Assembly (NCBI RefSeq): GCF_000972845.2
Contig: NC_040032.1
Span: 2,065,073-2,129,072 of the forward strand
Length of the DNA: 64,000 nt
From: Larimichthys crocea
Lineage: Eukaryota; Chordata; Actinopteri; Sciaenidae
Reading direction: 5' to 3'
Both the position numbers and the translations under genes were made by a program. The notes under the pieces were generated by a model. That model was not told the DNA's origin and searched no databases. It saw only the letters and a list, made by a program, of their open reading frames with translations. This document shows positions 39,701 through 53,190 of the stretch, piece by piece. Each line of letters opens with the position of its first letter. Positions within the stretch are counted from its first letter, which is position 1.

Positions 39701-42600
39701 GTGATTTAGTTCAATCTTGATCACGAGAAAGGACGAAAGAAAGACAAAAACTAAACACTGGATAATAAGCTCTGTATAGTTATCAGGTTTATCAGTGAAG
39801 TGTGTAAAGTATACTAAATACTTTCTCCATTAACATCTGTTATGCTGTTAACAGCAAACTGTGACAGCTGTCTCATATGAATGCGTCCATCACTGCTTAA
39901 ATGGGCATCAGTAGATCCACATATAAGCTCATCTGCTGTACGAAATATCTAGATGCTGTCACCTGCCTCCTCCCCTCCTTACAGTTTCCAAACATCTGTC
40001 AGCATTCCTGCTTCTATATATTTATGTATATATATATACGGATATATACAAAGCAATGAATGTCGCCAAACATGTCATTAAACGAAGTTTCTCTCATCAT
40101 CCCAAACTCTGACTGCATCCCTGAATATCAGGCCGGTGCAATTTAAACATTTTGCCAACACTTTTATTGTAACACAGACACAAATGTGATTTCAACTGCA
40201 GATTGGGATTCTGTCTAGTAATATTTGTCAGCTGGAAAATGTGTTTACAGAAAATCTCCACTGTATCAAGTCAGTTCACTGGGGGTCAATGAAAGCAGCA
40301 CTATGACATTATATAAGTTGAAGCACCACTCAGTGATTATTGATAAAGTGAGAAATGCCCTGCTGCTGTGCAGTATCTTGGGTGTCATGAAAATTTAACA
40401 AGTAGTCTTTCGCCTGTCACATATCTGGCAGAATGAAGTCCATTTCATCAACCTGGTTATGGGTATAGAATTAAGATCTATGTCAGTTCAAAGTACACTA
40501 CCATGGCCATTTAAAACAGTCAGAGAGTTTATTTAGAGTAATAATACATCGCCTACCTGTGACTGGTGTTTCAAAGGTGTTGAGATGGAAAGCAACATCA
40601 CATAAACACACAAACATGTGCATACAGTGTTTCATCACACAACAGTGGCAACAATACACCTGTAAAGCAACACACTTATAGAGTACAGTAGAGCACAGCA
40701 CTATGGAGAATACATTCTACCCCCCACACAGGAGTCATTGTATCCACTATGCTGTGTTATGCTGCAATAGTAAATTGTGGAGTAATTTCAGAGGTTCAGA
40801 GGACAGTGATTCATCAAGTCTTTTTTTTTTCTCAACAGGCTGCATCCACAAACACAATAACACACTGTATCGTCATCATCGCTGTATTTTCCTACGGGCT
40901 AACTTTTGCAAGTATCATTACCAGGTATTGTTTTGGTTGAGCTGAACGGGTAAATGTTCTGCATCTGGAGCTGTGTCCCCACTCGGCCCTCTGATCTGTT
41001 AAGACATTCTTCTTTGGCTCTTTTTGTTTTCTTAAGAAGACGTTAGAGACACTGTGCAGAAACGAACTGCTGCATCCTTGATGAATGTAACTATTGTTTT
41101 AATTTGCATGTGTACACTTTAGAACTTAAATGTCACAACAACTGAAGATGTATGGGAAGTATAGTTTCACTCTACCTCATGTTTTGTTTTACTTCGTCAT
41201 GTTTGAGAAAAGAAATGGTATGGAAGAGGAAGAAATTAAATAATAGCATTAAATGTAATAATTAGTCAAGTATGTACAGGACATTCAAAGTGAATGTGAA
41301 AGTTGGGTTTTTGTTGACATGAAAAAAAATAATATTGAAAATTTTCTTTATATGTGTTAACTAAGTGTTGATGGTAGTTATTACAGGAGGTGAACGTGTC
41401 TTGTTCATCTCTCCAGTATATGTTTCCCAGCTGGGGAAACATATTTCAAAATCAGACTGGGGACTGTTGTATAACCATTACACTGCTGCCACTCAATATC
41501 TCCTGTCTCCTGGTAAGAGTTCAGCTAAAAACAGTGGTGGAAATGGCCATTTCTTACTGAGGGGACCACACATTGGTCAGGTGAGGGGAAGAGTCATCAT
41601 ACACCTTCTTAGTCATGTTTATGTTACCTTATTTATATTTATTTATAATTTATTACGTTTTTGGGGGAGTTTCTGGAGTCCTTGACTGATGGATCTGAAA
41701 TCTACATGATGTGTGGTTTCAAATCATCTTTGATGCATGTTTAAGTCATAGTGCAACCTGCAGTACAGTTCTCTTCTCCAAAATGAAATGAACGCGGTCC
41801 AGCAGATTGCAAACCAAACAACCCAAACTGGGTTTTACAACAAAGCTTTTCCACCAGTTTGCAGCGAGAGGGCTGGAAAAAGAAAGAATCAATAATGAAT
41901 CGTAAACAGACTAGTTTTACTGTGCATCCTTTGAAAAGATTTTTTCTTTGGGTTGATTTGGAAGATTTATTTTATTCTGGAGACGAGCACGTCTGGTGAA
42001 GTGCTCGTTCTTGCTACAAGGATGGACTTGAGGCTATCCTTGGTGCATCCATCACACTCGAATGTTTTAGCCGATACCACTGTTACCCCAACATGGGTAA
42101 CAACCTAAACTATCACTTTAAAAGCATGGATTTTCAACCTCAAATCACACCGGATATTTTACCTTGACAAACAGCTTAGGGTAAGCTAAGGTAAACTAAT
42201 TAGCAATCAAATTTGACATTCAATTGTTTTTGCTGTTATATAGATAAGGAATAAGGAACTGCAAAAATGAAACATTTTGCAAGGAATTAAACATTAGTGT
42301 GTGTACCAGATTCTGTTAGTACTCTTCCCATACATTTTAAAAATGCAGCAGAGGCTAGCATAGGATGCAATGTGGCCTTGTGGCTATGTAGTGTGTGATT
42401 TGATAGGTGAACAGTGTGACAGACTGACCACTGCTTAGTGCAGCAGGAATACAGCTGCTGGGCTAACTGGTCAGCTACAGCTGCTGTGAGAGGGGCCTGC
42501 CTGCCTGTGTCCTCTGTGGAGTGGTTTCAGGTACAGGCTCTGCTCTCAGGCCAGCTTCACCGTCCCCAAAAGTAACAACACAACAATGGAATATTACAGG
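39701..42600. other. Intergenic DNA with one exon-like segment
   Basis: Nothing is recognised apart from a possible exon at 40839-40924, reported separately. Confidence 0.35.
40839..40924 (+). CDS. Possible orphan exon encoding a hydrophobic segment
   Basis: A pyrimidine tract and CAACAG precede it and CCAG/GTATTG follows. Frame 1 reads a polar start and then about 20 hydrophobic residues (CIVIIAVFSYGLTFASIIT), like a transmembrane helix. No adjoining exon was found and no homology is recognised. Chance is a real possibility. Confidence 0.15.
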
Positions 42601-42619
42601 ATAATTATATTATCAGTAT

Positions 42620-42655
42620 AATATAATACATATATATATCAGATATATAATTTAT

Positions 42656-42686
<31 letters not shown>

Positions 42687-42740
42687 TTATAATATATATA
42701 TATATATATTATCTATATATAATATTATATATAATATATG
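42620..42740. repeat. (AT)n low-complexity region
   Basis: About 120 bp of nearly pure A and T, mostly alternating. A short copy of the MITE-like repeat seen at 19.2 and 34.9 kb follows at about 42750-42795. Confidence 0.95.
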
Positions 42741-42799
42741 CATTCTGCATTCTCACAACTAGATGTCACTAAATCTTACACACTGTACCTTTAATCTTC

Positions 42800-45700
42800 A
42801 TGAATTTTTTTAAAACTTTTGTATTAATCTGTGTACTTTGTTTTACTCCTGTCATGTTAGGCAACTGGTTGAGCTTGCTGTTTTAAAGAAATGACTGGTG
42901 GTTTTATTAGGCAATATGGCATTAAATACATAAGACGTGGAGCTCTTTTATTCTGCATGTTTTTATGACCTCAAATGTGGTTTGGCTTTTAGAGATGTGG
43001 TGTCTACAAGAACTGTGGTGGTTTTTAAATTGATTTTATCTCCCTTTTTTTTAGCATCTTTGGCTGATTGGCATCGACATCTGGTATTTTATGAACAATT
43101 GCCTGGTTTTTATTGTTTTAGAATTAATACATTTTATGTTTTTTGTTTTAATTAGTGTTAAATAAAATTCTCTGAATTACTTTTTATCATCACTTGTGGG
43201 AAACTTTTTAATCCAACCTTGAGGCACCCCAGTCTCACCATTAGGCCCTGGTCACAATTGTATTAAAATGTATGTTATGATCATATCAACAGTTTTCTGT
43301 AGATGCATTGTATGATCATCCCGTTTGGTGGAAGGTATGCAGTCGCACGCTGTACAAGATGTTGCAAATCTATAAATAACAATGTAAGCAAAGATGTTGA
43401 GGCTCATGCTGTACATAAGAGACTTATTATTTTAAGAAGATAAATATGGTTTTAACTATTCCTGCCCTCCGTGTGTACCAACATTGCCTGCATAGTTAAA
43501 ATATTGAATGGCTTATTTGTTTTCTAAAGACCTAAAGCCATAAGTAGGCTGGAGACATCTGATTATTGTCATATCAAATACATACAGTTGTCAGTCTCAT
43601 ATTAAATTAAAAAGTATAATTAAAGTAAAGTATATTACCCTTCAAAGGGAAATTCTGAATGAGAAGCGTGTATGGTTTTGAGAAAGAAAAGCTTACGCTG
43701 CAGTTCAATCAGCAAACTTTCTGTTTTTTGTGAACTGATGGTGCTGTTGACAGTAAATTGCATATGATAGCTGTTGCTGTTGGAATTATTGAATTGATAT
43801 TTGTTGCCACACTGGCATAGATACCAACGTTACGTGCTATGTAGACAGAAAAGGCAAAATCAATATGCTGCTTTCAAGGAATTACTAATATACACTGCAG
43901 GGAGATCGGCTTGACTGCTGACAGACTGTCCGCGGAGAGCTCATTCATGTTAAAGTTTATGTTGTACATAAGATAACTCAGTGGTGGAGTGTTTGCACAG
44001 CTACATAGCAGGCCACAGTCTGAGGAGTTCATTTTATAGGACGGAGCAGGGAGAGGGGGTTAGGTTGGTGATGAAAGCTGCCACCATACTTTATACGTTA
44101 CCTGCTTCCAGGTCAGCCAATAGCAAAATTCAATTGCAGTAGCTGGGTTGCAACCAGTAGAGGGAGGTTGCTTAGAAGTCACAGAATAACATAAAAGCAC
44201 ACTGTAGCTCTTCTTTCCTCCTTTGTCTTAGACGCCTCAAACGCTGCCAAACATTTATCCTTGAGGGAACTTTTAGGAGCCTTGTCAGCAGTGTTTTTTG
44301 ACATCTTGGAAATGCTCAGAACCACTGGTTTGTCCAGATCAGCTGTGGTTAGAAGCATAATTTCCTCAAAAATCAGGGAAACACAAAGTATGATGGTAGC
44401 ACGTCTCTGTCATGTTGCAGCCATGATATTATTTACCTAGACCCAACAACAACAATTCCCACCATGACAAGAGTCTGTCGTTGAAATGCATTTGGATCTT
44501 GTATCTGTGTAGGCCCAGATAGAGGTACGCACCAGTGTTGTGTTTACTTGTAAAAAAAAAAAAAAACACACACCAAAAAAAAAAAAAAGCATTGTACTTT
44601 GACAGACAGCAGGGAATCGGAGCCCAGTACATATACACATGTACAATTTACGACTGAATTTACAGTAGACTACTCATCTCGAAAAACTTACAACAAAACA
44701 CATCATGAAACATTTAAGATTCTACTGTACAAACACTGTAGATGCTTGTGCAACACACTGCAAAATGCTGAAAATGCCGCCTCTGTTTCCCAACGAGCCC
44801 AACAATGGCTGTGGCTGTTCTCTGATGCGCAGAGACATCGTCGAGCAGTTTCCAGGAGATATCTGTGGCGAGTCCCTTGGTATGCCCCCCTAACCCCTCC
44901 TCCCCACACACTTCTCTTCATCCACCGAGCCTGGCCACTGCTGTCGTCAGGGCCATCCGATGGGAGATTAAAAAAAGAGGCTGTTGTTGTCTCCTTGCAG
45001 GAGCTATGGATGCCTGTTTCTCCCTTCTTCTTTTTTCTCCTCTCCTGCCTCACTTGCTTTACACCCATAGAAGGGGAAGTGAAGGGGGAAGAGAGAAAGC
45101 TATACTGTGCTGTGTTCCACCACACCATCTCACCCCCCTATATCCAGCACCCCCAGTAGAGAGAGAAAGAGCAACAGAGGAGAGAAGAGAGGGGGGCCAG
45201 GGCCATGTGATACGCAGAGCATGCGGGCACAGCTTCACCCCCAGGCAGAATGAACGGGGGCCTGCTGTGTCTCTCCTGCATGATTAATCTGGCTGAGGGG
45301 CAGGAGGACTGCCACAGCCCTGCCTGCATTAACTCCCTACTCTCCAGGTCCACATGAACGCACACTAACACACACACCAGCAGTAAACCAATGGTCAGAC
45401 ACAGGCTGATAGCACATAGTACTGTATGTGTTTGTGTGTAGCTGGTAAAGAATTGTGTGGATTCCTGTTGAGGTATCAGATTCTGGCCCCATTAAGTTTA
45501 ACTGTATACTCGTCTTTTACCAAGGGCACCATCTCACTGTCATTTAGGTACTGACATGACACTAATCCCTCTGCATGTCGCCAAACTGTAAAGAGCACCA
45601 TGACATGAAGCCACTGAATAGTGTTGGTTTCTAGGTAGTTTCTGGGTTTCTGTGACTCATCCTCTCATGTGACCTCTGTCTCCCAGGCAACATTGTGGAT

Positions 45701-48180
45701 GTTTGCTGGTGCCGGTCTTGTCTTTTGTGTAATTTATATGAGGTAAATGGTCCAGGAAATGTGGCTTACTCTACAAAATCCTCCCAGACAAAGAGTATCT
45801 GGTATGTGATCAATGTGTCAGATTTTCAAATCATCATAACAGGGTTCTGAGGACAGCACTGAGGCCTGTCATATTGTCTAACAGTAACACAGTCAGCTGA
45901 TGTAGACATGATACCAGAAAATAATGTAGAGAGTAACCATTCCTCCCATGCCTTGTAGGACACATTTCTTTCATGGACTGTCCTGGAATGTTTTGGACTG
46001 CTGCTGTAAAGCAGGAAGTGTTGTGAGGAGCGGCTGTTGTGCAACAGTGGAGACCATGCATCAAAAGGCAGGCAGAGGGTTAACATCCTGGAGTCCGCTC
46101 CACATTAACTGGAAAGGAATGAAGTGTCAAGCATGTTTTCACCACAGCAAGACGGTCAGAACCCTACCCCCCCTCTCCTCCTGCTCCTCGTCCTCCTCCT
46201 CCCACCAACTAGTCACCCCTCAAACCTGCTCCCCCACATCACCCACACGCCTCCCACTCCCAACAACCTCCCACAGCCATGACCAAATTATTTTCCAGCC
46301 TCCCGAGATTTGCCTTGCCAGACAAAAATCTGCAGCGCAGTCCTGATTCAGTGTGCAAGCACACTCAGCCTCCTCTAGTCTCTCGATGCCTTTCTGCCAC
46401 AAAACAAATCTTCTTTTTCCAACTTGGCCTTTGTCGACTTGGCTTTTCATGTGTTCACATTGACAGATGTTTATTGGCAAAAAAAAAAAAAAAAGAAAAA
46501 AGCCACCTTTCTTTGTTTTTTATTCCTAAATTTAGACTTGTCAAAGTCACATGTTTAACTGAAAGAATCTAAATACAGGTATGGTACTAACACAGGTGTT
46601 TTAAGGGAGTGAATGAAAGTAATGAATGAGCGACAGAGACAAGCAGAGAGAGGAAGCACAAGGCAGAGAAAGAGGACGGACACTCGATGATTGAGAGAAT
46701 AAGTGAAAAGGAGAGTAGAATGAGAGTGAGACAGAATGAGGGAGGGAGAGAGAAAATAAGCCCCACCAGTGAGCAGGCCACACAGCCCTGCAAAACTGCT
46801 TGAAAAAAAAGCCCCCTCTGTTTTATTTATAGTGCGCTGTATCCATGGCAACCAGAGAGGTCAGGCAAGCTGGGCCTGCGCTTCACCCTGCTCTGGGGAT
46901 TAGGATTTCACAGAGGTTCTCAGATGTGAGGAAGGTGGGCTAGAGCAGCTCACTGCTCGCCAACGCAGCCCTCCTGCCTTTTGGTGAAGTCTGGGCCCTT
47001 GGAGGGAGGAGAGGGGGAGCAGCAGAGAGTCATGGGAATACTGTGGGAACGGTGGTTTGTGGTGATGGGGCTGGGGCTGGGAGGAAGGGGACTAGCACGG
47101 AGGGGAAATGCATGTTAGCACTGCATGCAGAGGCTGTTTTGATTAGACACCTTTTGTCACACAAAGGCTGATGTTGAAATGATTTTTTTTTTTTGTTATA
47201 GTAGAATTTAGAAAAAGGTTATACAAGGTCACGGGAAACTTTCTTTGTTTTGAAATAATATAATATAAATGAATGTTTTAAGAATATAAATACAACTGAA
47301 TTTAACTAAGAGAATGACAACATTTTTTTTTATTATTTGTAGATGAAAGTGAGAGCATTTTGGATCCTCACTTTCTATATTCTTTGCCCTGTTCTCACTA
47401 ATACTTTCACTTTGCCAAGCAGTTTCTAAGAATTGAGGCTAATTTACTCCCCGCCCTCTCCCTCTTTTTAAAAATTTTGTGGGCTTGTTATTTTCATTCC
47501 AAGAAACACTCCTTCCAAAACAGCTAAGCCAGCTGGAATGAAGTATTGGGATGAGAGAAGCAGAGAGAGGTAGGGCAGGAGCGAGTGAGTTACAGAAGAG
47601 ATGAGGAAAAAGCTGATTGCCCTCCAGGAAATGCATGGTGTGACTACAGCAGAGACCTCCAGATTCCTCCTGGGGCAGAAGACGTGCGTTGCTAGGAGAT
47701 GGTTGTTGGGCTGGTGTTGCCATGTGTGGATGCTGTTGCCTGCCATGCTCTGATGTGCAAAAGGACAAGGATTCAATAGTCTTTCAGGGAGCATGTGTGA
47801 AAGGACCTTAAGAGGAAAATAATGGGGAAAAAAAAACAACAACTCTGGTCTATCATCATCATCATCATCAAAAATCGTAATCATCAACAACATCATCGTT
47901 AACATCGTCATCATCGCCATCAAGGACTAAGTAATGACTTTGCCTGTCTCTAGAGGGCACCCTCAGCACCTGAGTCACAGGACCAATAGAGCCAGATTTT
48001 TGTCATTGGAACTGTGACCAATCCAACATTTGTGGTTGCCAGGAATAGATGTCACAGGCGCTTGATTGGAGGTGGTCAGTGTGGCCTCCTTAGAGCTGAG
48101 TATGTTTCATGAGGGGAGCAGTTGAGGAGTTGAAGGCGTTTAAAACGCTTGGAAATTGGCTAATGACTACTAGCTTGGCT
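42800..48180. other. Intergenic DNA, no gene seen
   Basis: The first 350 bp end in AATAAA at about 43160 and look like a 3-prime UTR or an AT-rich repeat. 44700-47100 is moderately GC-rich with several overlapping open frames on both strands and no recognisable domain. An ATC microsatellite lies at 47851-47870. No host gene is supported. Confidence 0.35.
47851..47870. repeat. (TCA)n microsatellite
   Basis: Six to seven TCA units, followed by looser ATC-rich sequence to about 47920. Confidence 0.9.
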
Positions 48181-48989
48181 GTAAAATAACTAAGAAAAGT
48201 TTGAAAGTCAATACCAAATGTTTTTTTTTTTTTTCAGTGACTCAACGGGAGAGACACGCCATGAATATCGACACAGAGTTCACAGATCAGGGAACAGCAA
48301 TGGCGCCAGATTGCAGAGAAATGTTCCCACATGCACCTGGCCACAAATGTCCACACAGACTGAGAGATAACACAGAGTGGCAGATAAGGGTGAGGGTTGT
48401 TCACTCAGTCAAATAACCAAGTGTGCAAAGACCTTGAGAGTGTATCTGAACCACTTAAAATTTTGACATTATTGTCTGTTACTGAAATGACTTAGCTATC
48501 ATGTGTTAACTCACTTATAATTATGTTTCATCATAATTCTGCACCTCATGGTTCAATGGTGAATCTTTTTTTTTTTTTACATTTCTTTTAATACCTCAAC
48601 CTGAAACTGACCCAGAGCTCTGATGTTTGCATTTCCTCATAAAGTGTGAGGTTATGCTCATCTTATTTTGACAGCAGGATACAGCCTGGCTGTACTAATC
48701 TGTGTCTGCACCATACTGCTGCAATGTAGACAGTGTTAGCAACAAGATCATTATATACTATGAGTTGTAAGAATATCTACACTCACCCAGGTTTACGGAA
48801 ATTGAAGTGTTGAAGTACTTCAAACTGACCAGGTTCGAGCCACTCCACTGACTCACAGTCTACCTGCCCTAAGCTGCTGTTCTGCAGCTGACCTTGTAGT
48901 TTGACCTCCTTCAGGAACGGGTTTGTAAAATCTTCTGCGTTCATTTATTTATTTAAGATGCTGCTGTGGAGAAGAAAGTGTAACGTAAA

Positions 48990-49247
48990 GTGATATGTGC
49001 TTTCGTCATTGTGAACAGCTGCTGGTGGGTACACGATGAGATGTTTATTCCTGGGAATAATCCTTCTGATGCATTACCAGAAGCAACAGCTTGTTTGAAA
49101 TCAATACAAGAAGACCTCAGCAGTTTGCATGAGTGGTCAAAGCCACCTTCGGCTAAGAGAAGACGTTCTCAGATGTTCTCTCAAAAGCCAATCAGCAGGA
49201 AGAACCCTGAAAGCTTTGTGGGACATAGAGTAAGGTCTGACCCATAA
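48990..49247 (+). other. Unassigned open frame with a coding-like stretch
   Basis: The 85-codon frame contains DALPEATACLKSIQEDL followed by SSLHEWS and a basic AKRRRSQ segment. The first part is faintly like the region after the catalytic box of non-LTR reverse transcriptases. The rest matches nothing I know. It may be a transposon fragment or an isolated exon; not called as a gene. Confidence 0.2.
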
Positions 49248-50810
49248 AGATGCAGTAATGTTGTTAAAGACAAGACATCATGACAGCGCTTTTACAGTAT
49301 GTGTGTGTGAGTACTCAGAACCACAGGAGGGTGAATAGTGGATTAGGTTCTGAAGGGCACCAAGGTGATGCAGATCCAATTACTGAAATGCACACAAGAT
49401 CTTTTGTGCACCGTCTTTCTGATTAGTGGAGGCCCTCATATCTACTCTTACACAACACACAACTCTATGGAAGCAACCTGATACAGATACAGCCAGCAGC
49501 GCTGGACTGATTCTGCAACATAAACTTCATTTTATTTGATTCAACAAGCCCAACAAGAAAAGTTTTCACTTACTTAGTCCTTCTGTTACTCAGACAAACT
49601 TCTCTCGACTACTTGAGTATTTGTGACCTCTAGGTTAAGATTTCTCTTTAATAATTAAATTTTATGTTTGATATTTTAATTTTCTTACATGCATTTATTG
49701 GGGACTAATATTTAGAAACTAGTAGAAGAAGAGGGATGAGTAATGTTGCAATATGCTCTTATAGCTAGCTTATTAGCATTAGTACTGTTTTAATGTTGTT
49801 TATAATTTTGTGATTGCAATGCTACAATAATTATTTACAATAAGTTACAATAATTATTATTATTTTACAATAATGATTGTATGTATTAATATTAATTATT
49901 GTATTATTTAATAATATTTATTAATCTGTGTCCACTAGAAGTTCCTTCAAGTTAAGTGTGTTGTATGTTTGAATACACATATACATACAAACATGCTTTT
50001 TATTCAGTACTTTGTCTTTGGAAAATATATCTATTGATTTAATAATATAGGAAATTATGTTGGTATGTCTTTAGCATAATCATTTACTCTTCTACTGGGG
50101 AGATTTTCTCCATTCAAAATAAGACATCTTGTGGCTGCACGACTTCAGAGTGAAATGTCCTCTTTTTCTGTTTTGGCTGCACCACTCTGTGTTTTTCTTT
50201 TTGTCCATCTCTCTCATTGGTATTGTCCAACCATTCTGTTGATGTCTCTCTCTGTTTTGCTCATTTTTCTTTTTCCTTTCCCAGCACAGGGTGATTGGGG
50301 AGTTGTGTTGGTCTGCGGAGGCAGGCTGCAGCCAGGGCTGTGAGGGGCTCAACTTGGTTCTGCTCTGGTTCTGGTGCTGGCTGACCAGAAGCTCCCTGCG
50401 GCTCGGGCCCAACTCCAGGACGGGCAGTAGTGGAACGGACAAAGAACTTCATTTTCTATGGGGGGGAGGGAGGGAGGTAGGGAGGATGGTTGGATGAAGG
50501 GGGGAGTTAGGAGATGAGGAAAGCATGAGCAGGAGGGGGGCTGGCGAACCAAGCGCAAGGGGTCTTATCCTCCCGGCTCAAACACATGCCACCAGCTGCT
50601 ACCCCCTTCCTGTGCTTTCATTAAAAAGCCTCCCGTGCTCCGCTGGGTAATCCACACGCTTTACTGAAAAAGTGTGTGGTAAATACAGTATGTCTATCCA
50701 TTTCCCTGCCTCTACCATTGCTGTTTTGCAACCTTTTTCCCTACGTTGCTCCCTCTTTTTCTCTTTCTATGATGTGCTCTGCTGGGCAGTGGAGAGCAGT
50801 CCATTCTCTG

Positions 50811-50847
<37 letters not shown>

Positions 50848-52900
50848 CTGTATACGCACCCACGGAGTCTGTCAGACTCTCAGCATTTCCAGCACTCAGC
50901 CCAGAGCCAAGGCAAGCATTGCCAGAGGGAGTGCCTGCAATGTAGGGCGCCCAGCAAGCTGGACGCAGGCAGAATATCAACGCCACACAGCAGACACTCC
51001 TCCCAGCAGCCCACCTGCTGACTTACGTGATCCAAATGTGAGGAGGAGGAGAAGGAGGAGGAGGGGGGGTGTTTTAGGTGGAGAGAAGGTTGTGGGGAAG
51101 GATAGGCTGAAGGAAATTGCCAGGTAGTTTCCAGACCCACTTCCCTGTGTTGCGCCCAATTAATCAGGGCTACATCTGTGTTGGATGGACCTCTACCCCA
51201 GGGGGAGGGGGGGTGGAGCAGAGACGTTTGTGTTTTTTGTCTGTATGGGCACACACGTTGTGTTTCTGTGCATGTGAGCATGAGTGTTTGCGCGCACGCT
51301 ACCTGTGAGAGTGCACAGTGTGCACAGTGTTAGATGGTGGGGAGGGAGTGGAGGGAGTTTGTGTGTTTCGTGAGTATTTGCCAGCAAAGACTGGAAGAGG
51401 TTGTTTATGTTGGGTTTGTTCCAGCATCACAGTCAAGACTACAGTCATTGACAACCTTCCCTGGTCCACTGTCCTTCTTGTTCACATTATTCTCCTGGTT
51501 TCAGTGTTAACTAACCCCCTCCCCAACCCCCCATGCTCCTATATGCACACACACACACACTCATCCCTCTCTTTTGCGAGGAAGGATCATTTTTCAGCAC
51601 CTGTGCAGCAGTGCCTGTATGTTTACTTCCTGAAGCTTCTGGCACACCTGGACCTGTGCATACCCCTCCTTCTTTCATCTCTGCTCTCTGGTTTGCTTTC
51701 CTCCCTGTTTGGCTGTTATGTCTCCAGTCTTTTTTCCAGGTCTATTCATATGAATAACAAATGAAATTGAATAATACGAGGCCAGTCAGTGCATAGTCAG
51801 TGTTTCCACAGAAAAAAGTCGTGCTCAGAGCTCCTGCAGTTTTCTTTTATTCTTACCCGTGTCTGATTGCATGAGCAAACATGGTTTTACCTTACGACTT
51901 CATTTTGATTGATTTGTTTGAATACTTTATTTTTCTGTAAAATTTGTCAAGACTCTCTGCTCTCACATGTCTGACTTTCTGAATACAGCTTGAAAAAGGT
52001 ATGTCAGTTTGACAGGATGGAGGCGTGAGCACACGCAGCAGCACTCATTGGGCATTGCTTTTATTTTCAAGAAACCCCAAACATACATGAGCGAGACTGA
52101 ATAAGCCCTTGATTTTGACAAATGCATTTCACTTGACTGCAGTCTTTTGTAAGACATGTCTGCAGTTTGGGTAATCCAGTGCTCTAAATTAATTGATTAA
52201 ATCAAGCTTTTCATTTGGCAAAAATCTTTTTAGACTTCACACAATAAAACTACGAGGACATGTTCTCTCGTGTCTTGGTGTATTAATGAAAGTGTGTGTG
52301 TGTGTAACTCACGATCCTCTGTGGAAGCCTGGCATAGTGTGGTGCAGTGCAGAGTGGAGAAGAGAGACAGCTGCCCTGACAGATGCCGGGAGGCAGGACC
52401 CCACTGGGAAGCAGAGGGAGGGAGCTGGCACTGTCTCACCCCAGCGGAAACACCATAGGCTGCAGAGGAAGTGGGCAGGGGGACAAACCAGGGCCTCAGT
52501 GTGTGTGTGAGAGAGATCTACTTGAAGAGGACCTTAGCAGTTGGTCATGCAGGTATGTATTGACATCTGATGCACAGAGAGAGAGTAGTATATATCGTAT
52601 ATAAGTCCAACTAATCATGCAAGCCATACATTCCATGCTGTGCCCATATTAGTCCAATGTAGGCACTATATGGGGGGTCATGGGTCGATCCACAGCCATG
52701 CTTGACAGCACACAAAAATAAAGTCATGAATCTTTGAAAAAAATATTTTAAATTCAACCTGCAAAAGCTACAGTTTAATTTGATGTTCCTCACCTTTCAT
52801 ATTCAACATAAAATACTTACTTACATAAAAACCTATTTTATGGTATGGATATATTTATATGGTATTGGCATATACCGTAGCAATGGGACACTGCTGTTAT
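49248..52900. other. Intergenic DNA, no gene seen
   Basis: An AT-rich section at 49640-50080, then a moderately GC-rich section at 50280-51750 with a TG microsatellite at 50812-50846. Overlapping open frames here give low-complexity His/Cys/Val strings and no domain. Confidence 0.4.
50812..50846. repeat. (TG)n microsatellite
   Basis: About 17 perfect TG units. Confidence 0.97.
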
Positions 52901-52904
52901 TCTC

Positions 52905-53190
52905 AGCATCTCTCTTCCTTAAATGAGACATATTGTGCTCATTTTCAGGTTTAGACTTTTATTTTGGGTGACCACTAGAACAGGTTTACATGATTAAATG
53001 TTCAAAAAACACATGATTTTTCTCACGTTGGCCATAGCTGCACGACCTCTTTTCACCCTCTGTCTGAAGTGCTCCATTTAACTCCTATCTCTTTACGCCC
53101 TCCTCCCAATAAAGACCATTCTGCTCTGACTGGTCCGCCACCAAGACCTGAGCAGTTCCACAGGTGTTATGTATTTTTCTCGCTGCACTT
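52905..53190. repeat. Probable interspersed repeat
   Basis: The block 'catattgtgctcattttcaggtt', then 'ttttgggtgaccactagaacaggtttacatg', 'aatgttcaaaaaacac' and 'ctgaagtgctccatttaactcctatctctttac' is familiar as a widespread teleost repeat. No coding capacity; family not assigned. Confidence 0.55.

Noticed and set aside
42937..43155. 72-codon frame followed by AATAAA
   Set aside because: T-rich sequence typical of 3-prime UTR, with translation rich in Phe/Val/Leu and no domain. The AATAAA may be chance in AT-rich DNA.
44599..45287. Several long overlapping frames on both strands
   Set aside because: The frames overlap in all phases, as expected for GC-richer non-coding DNA, and none has a recognisable motif or intact exon boundaries.
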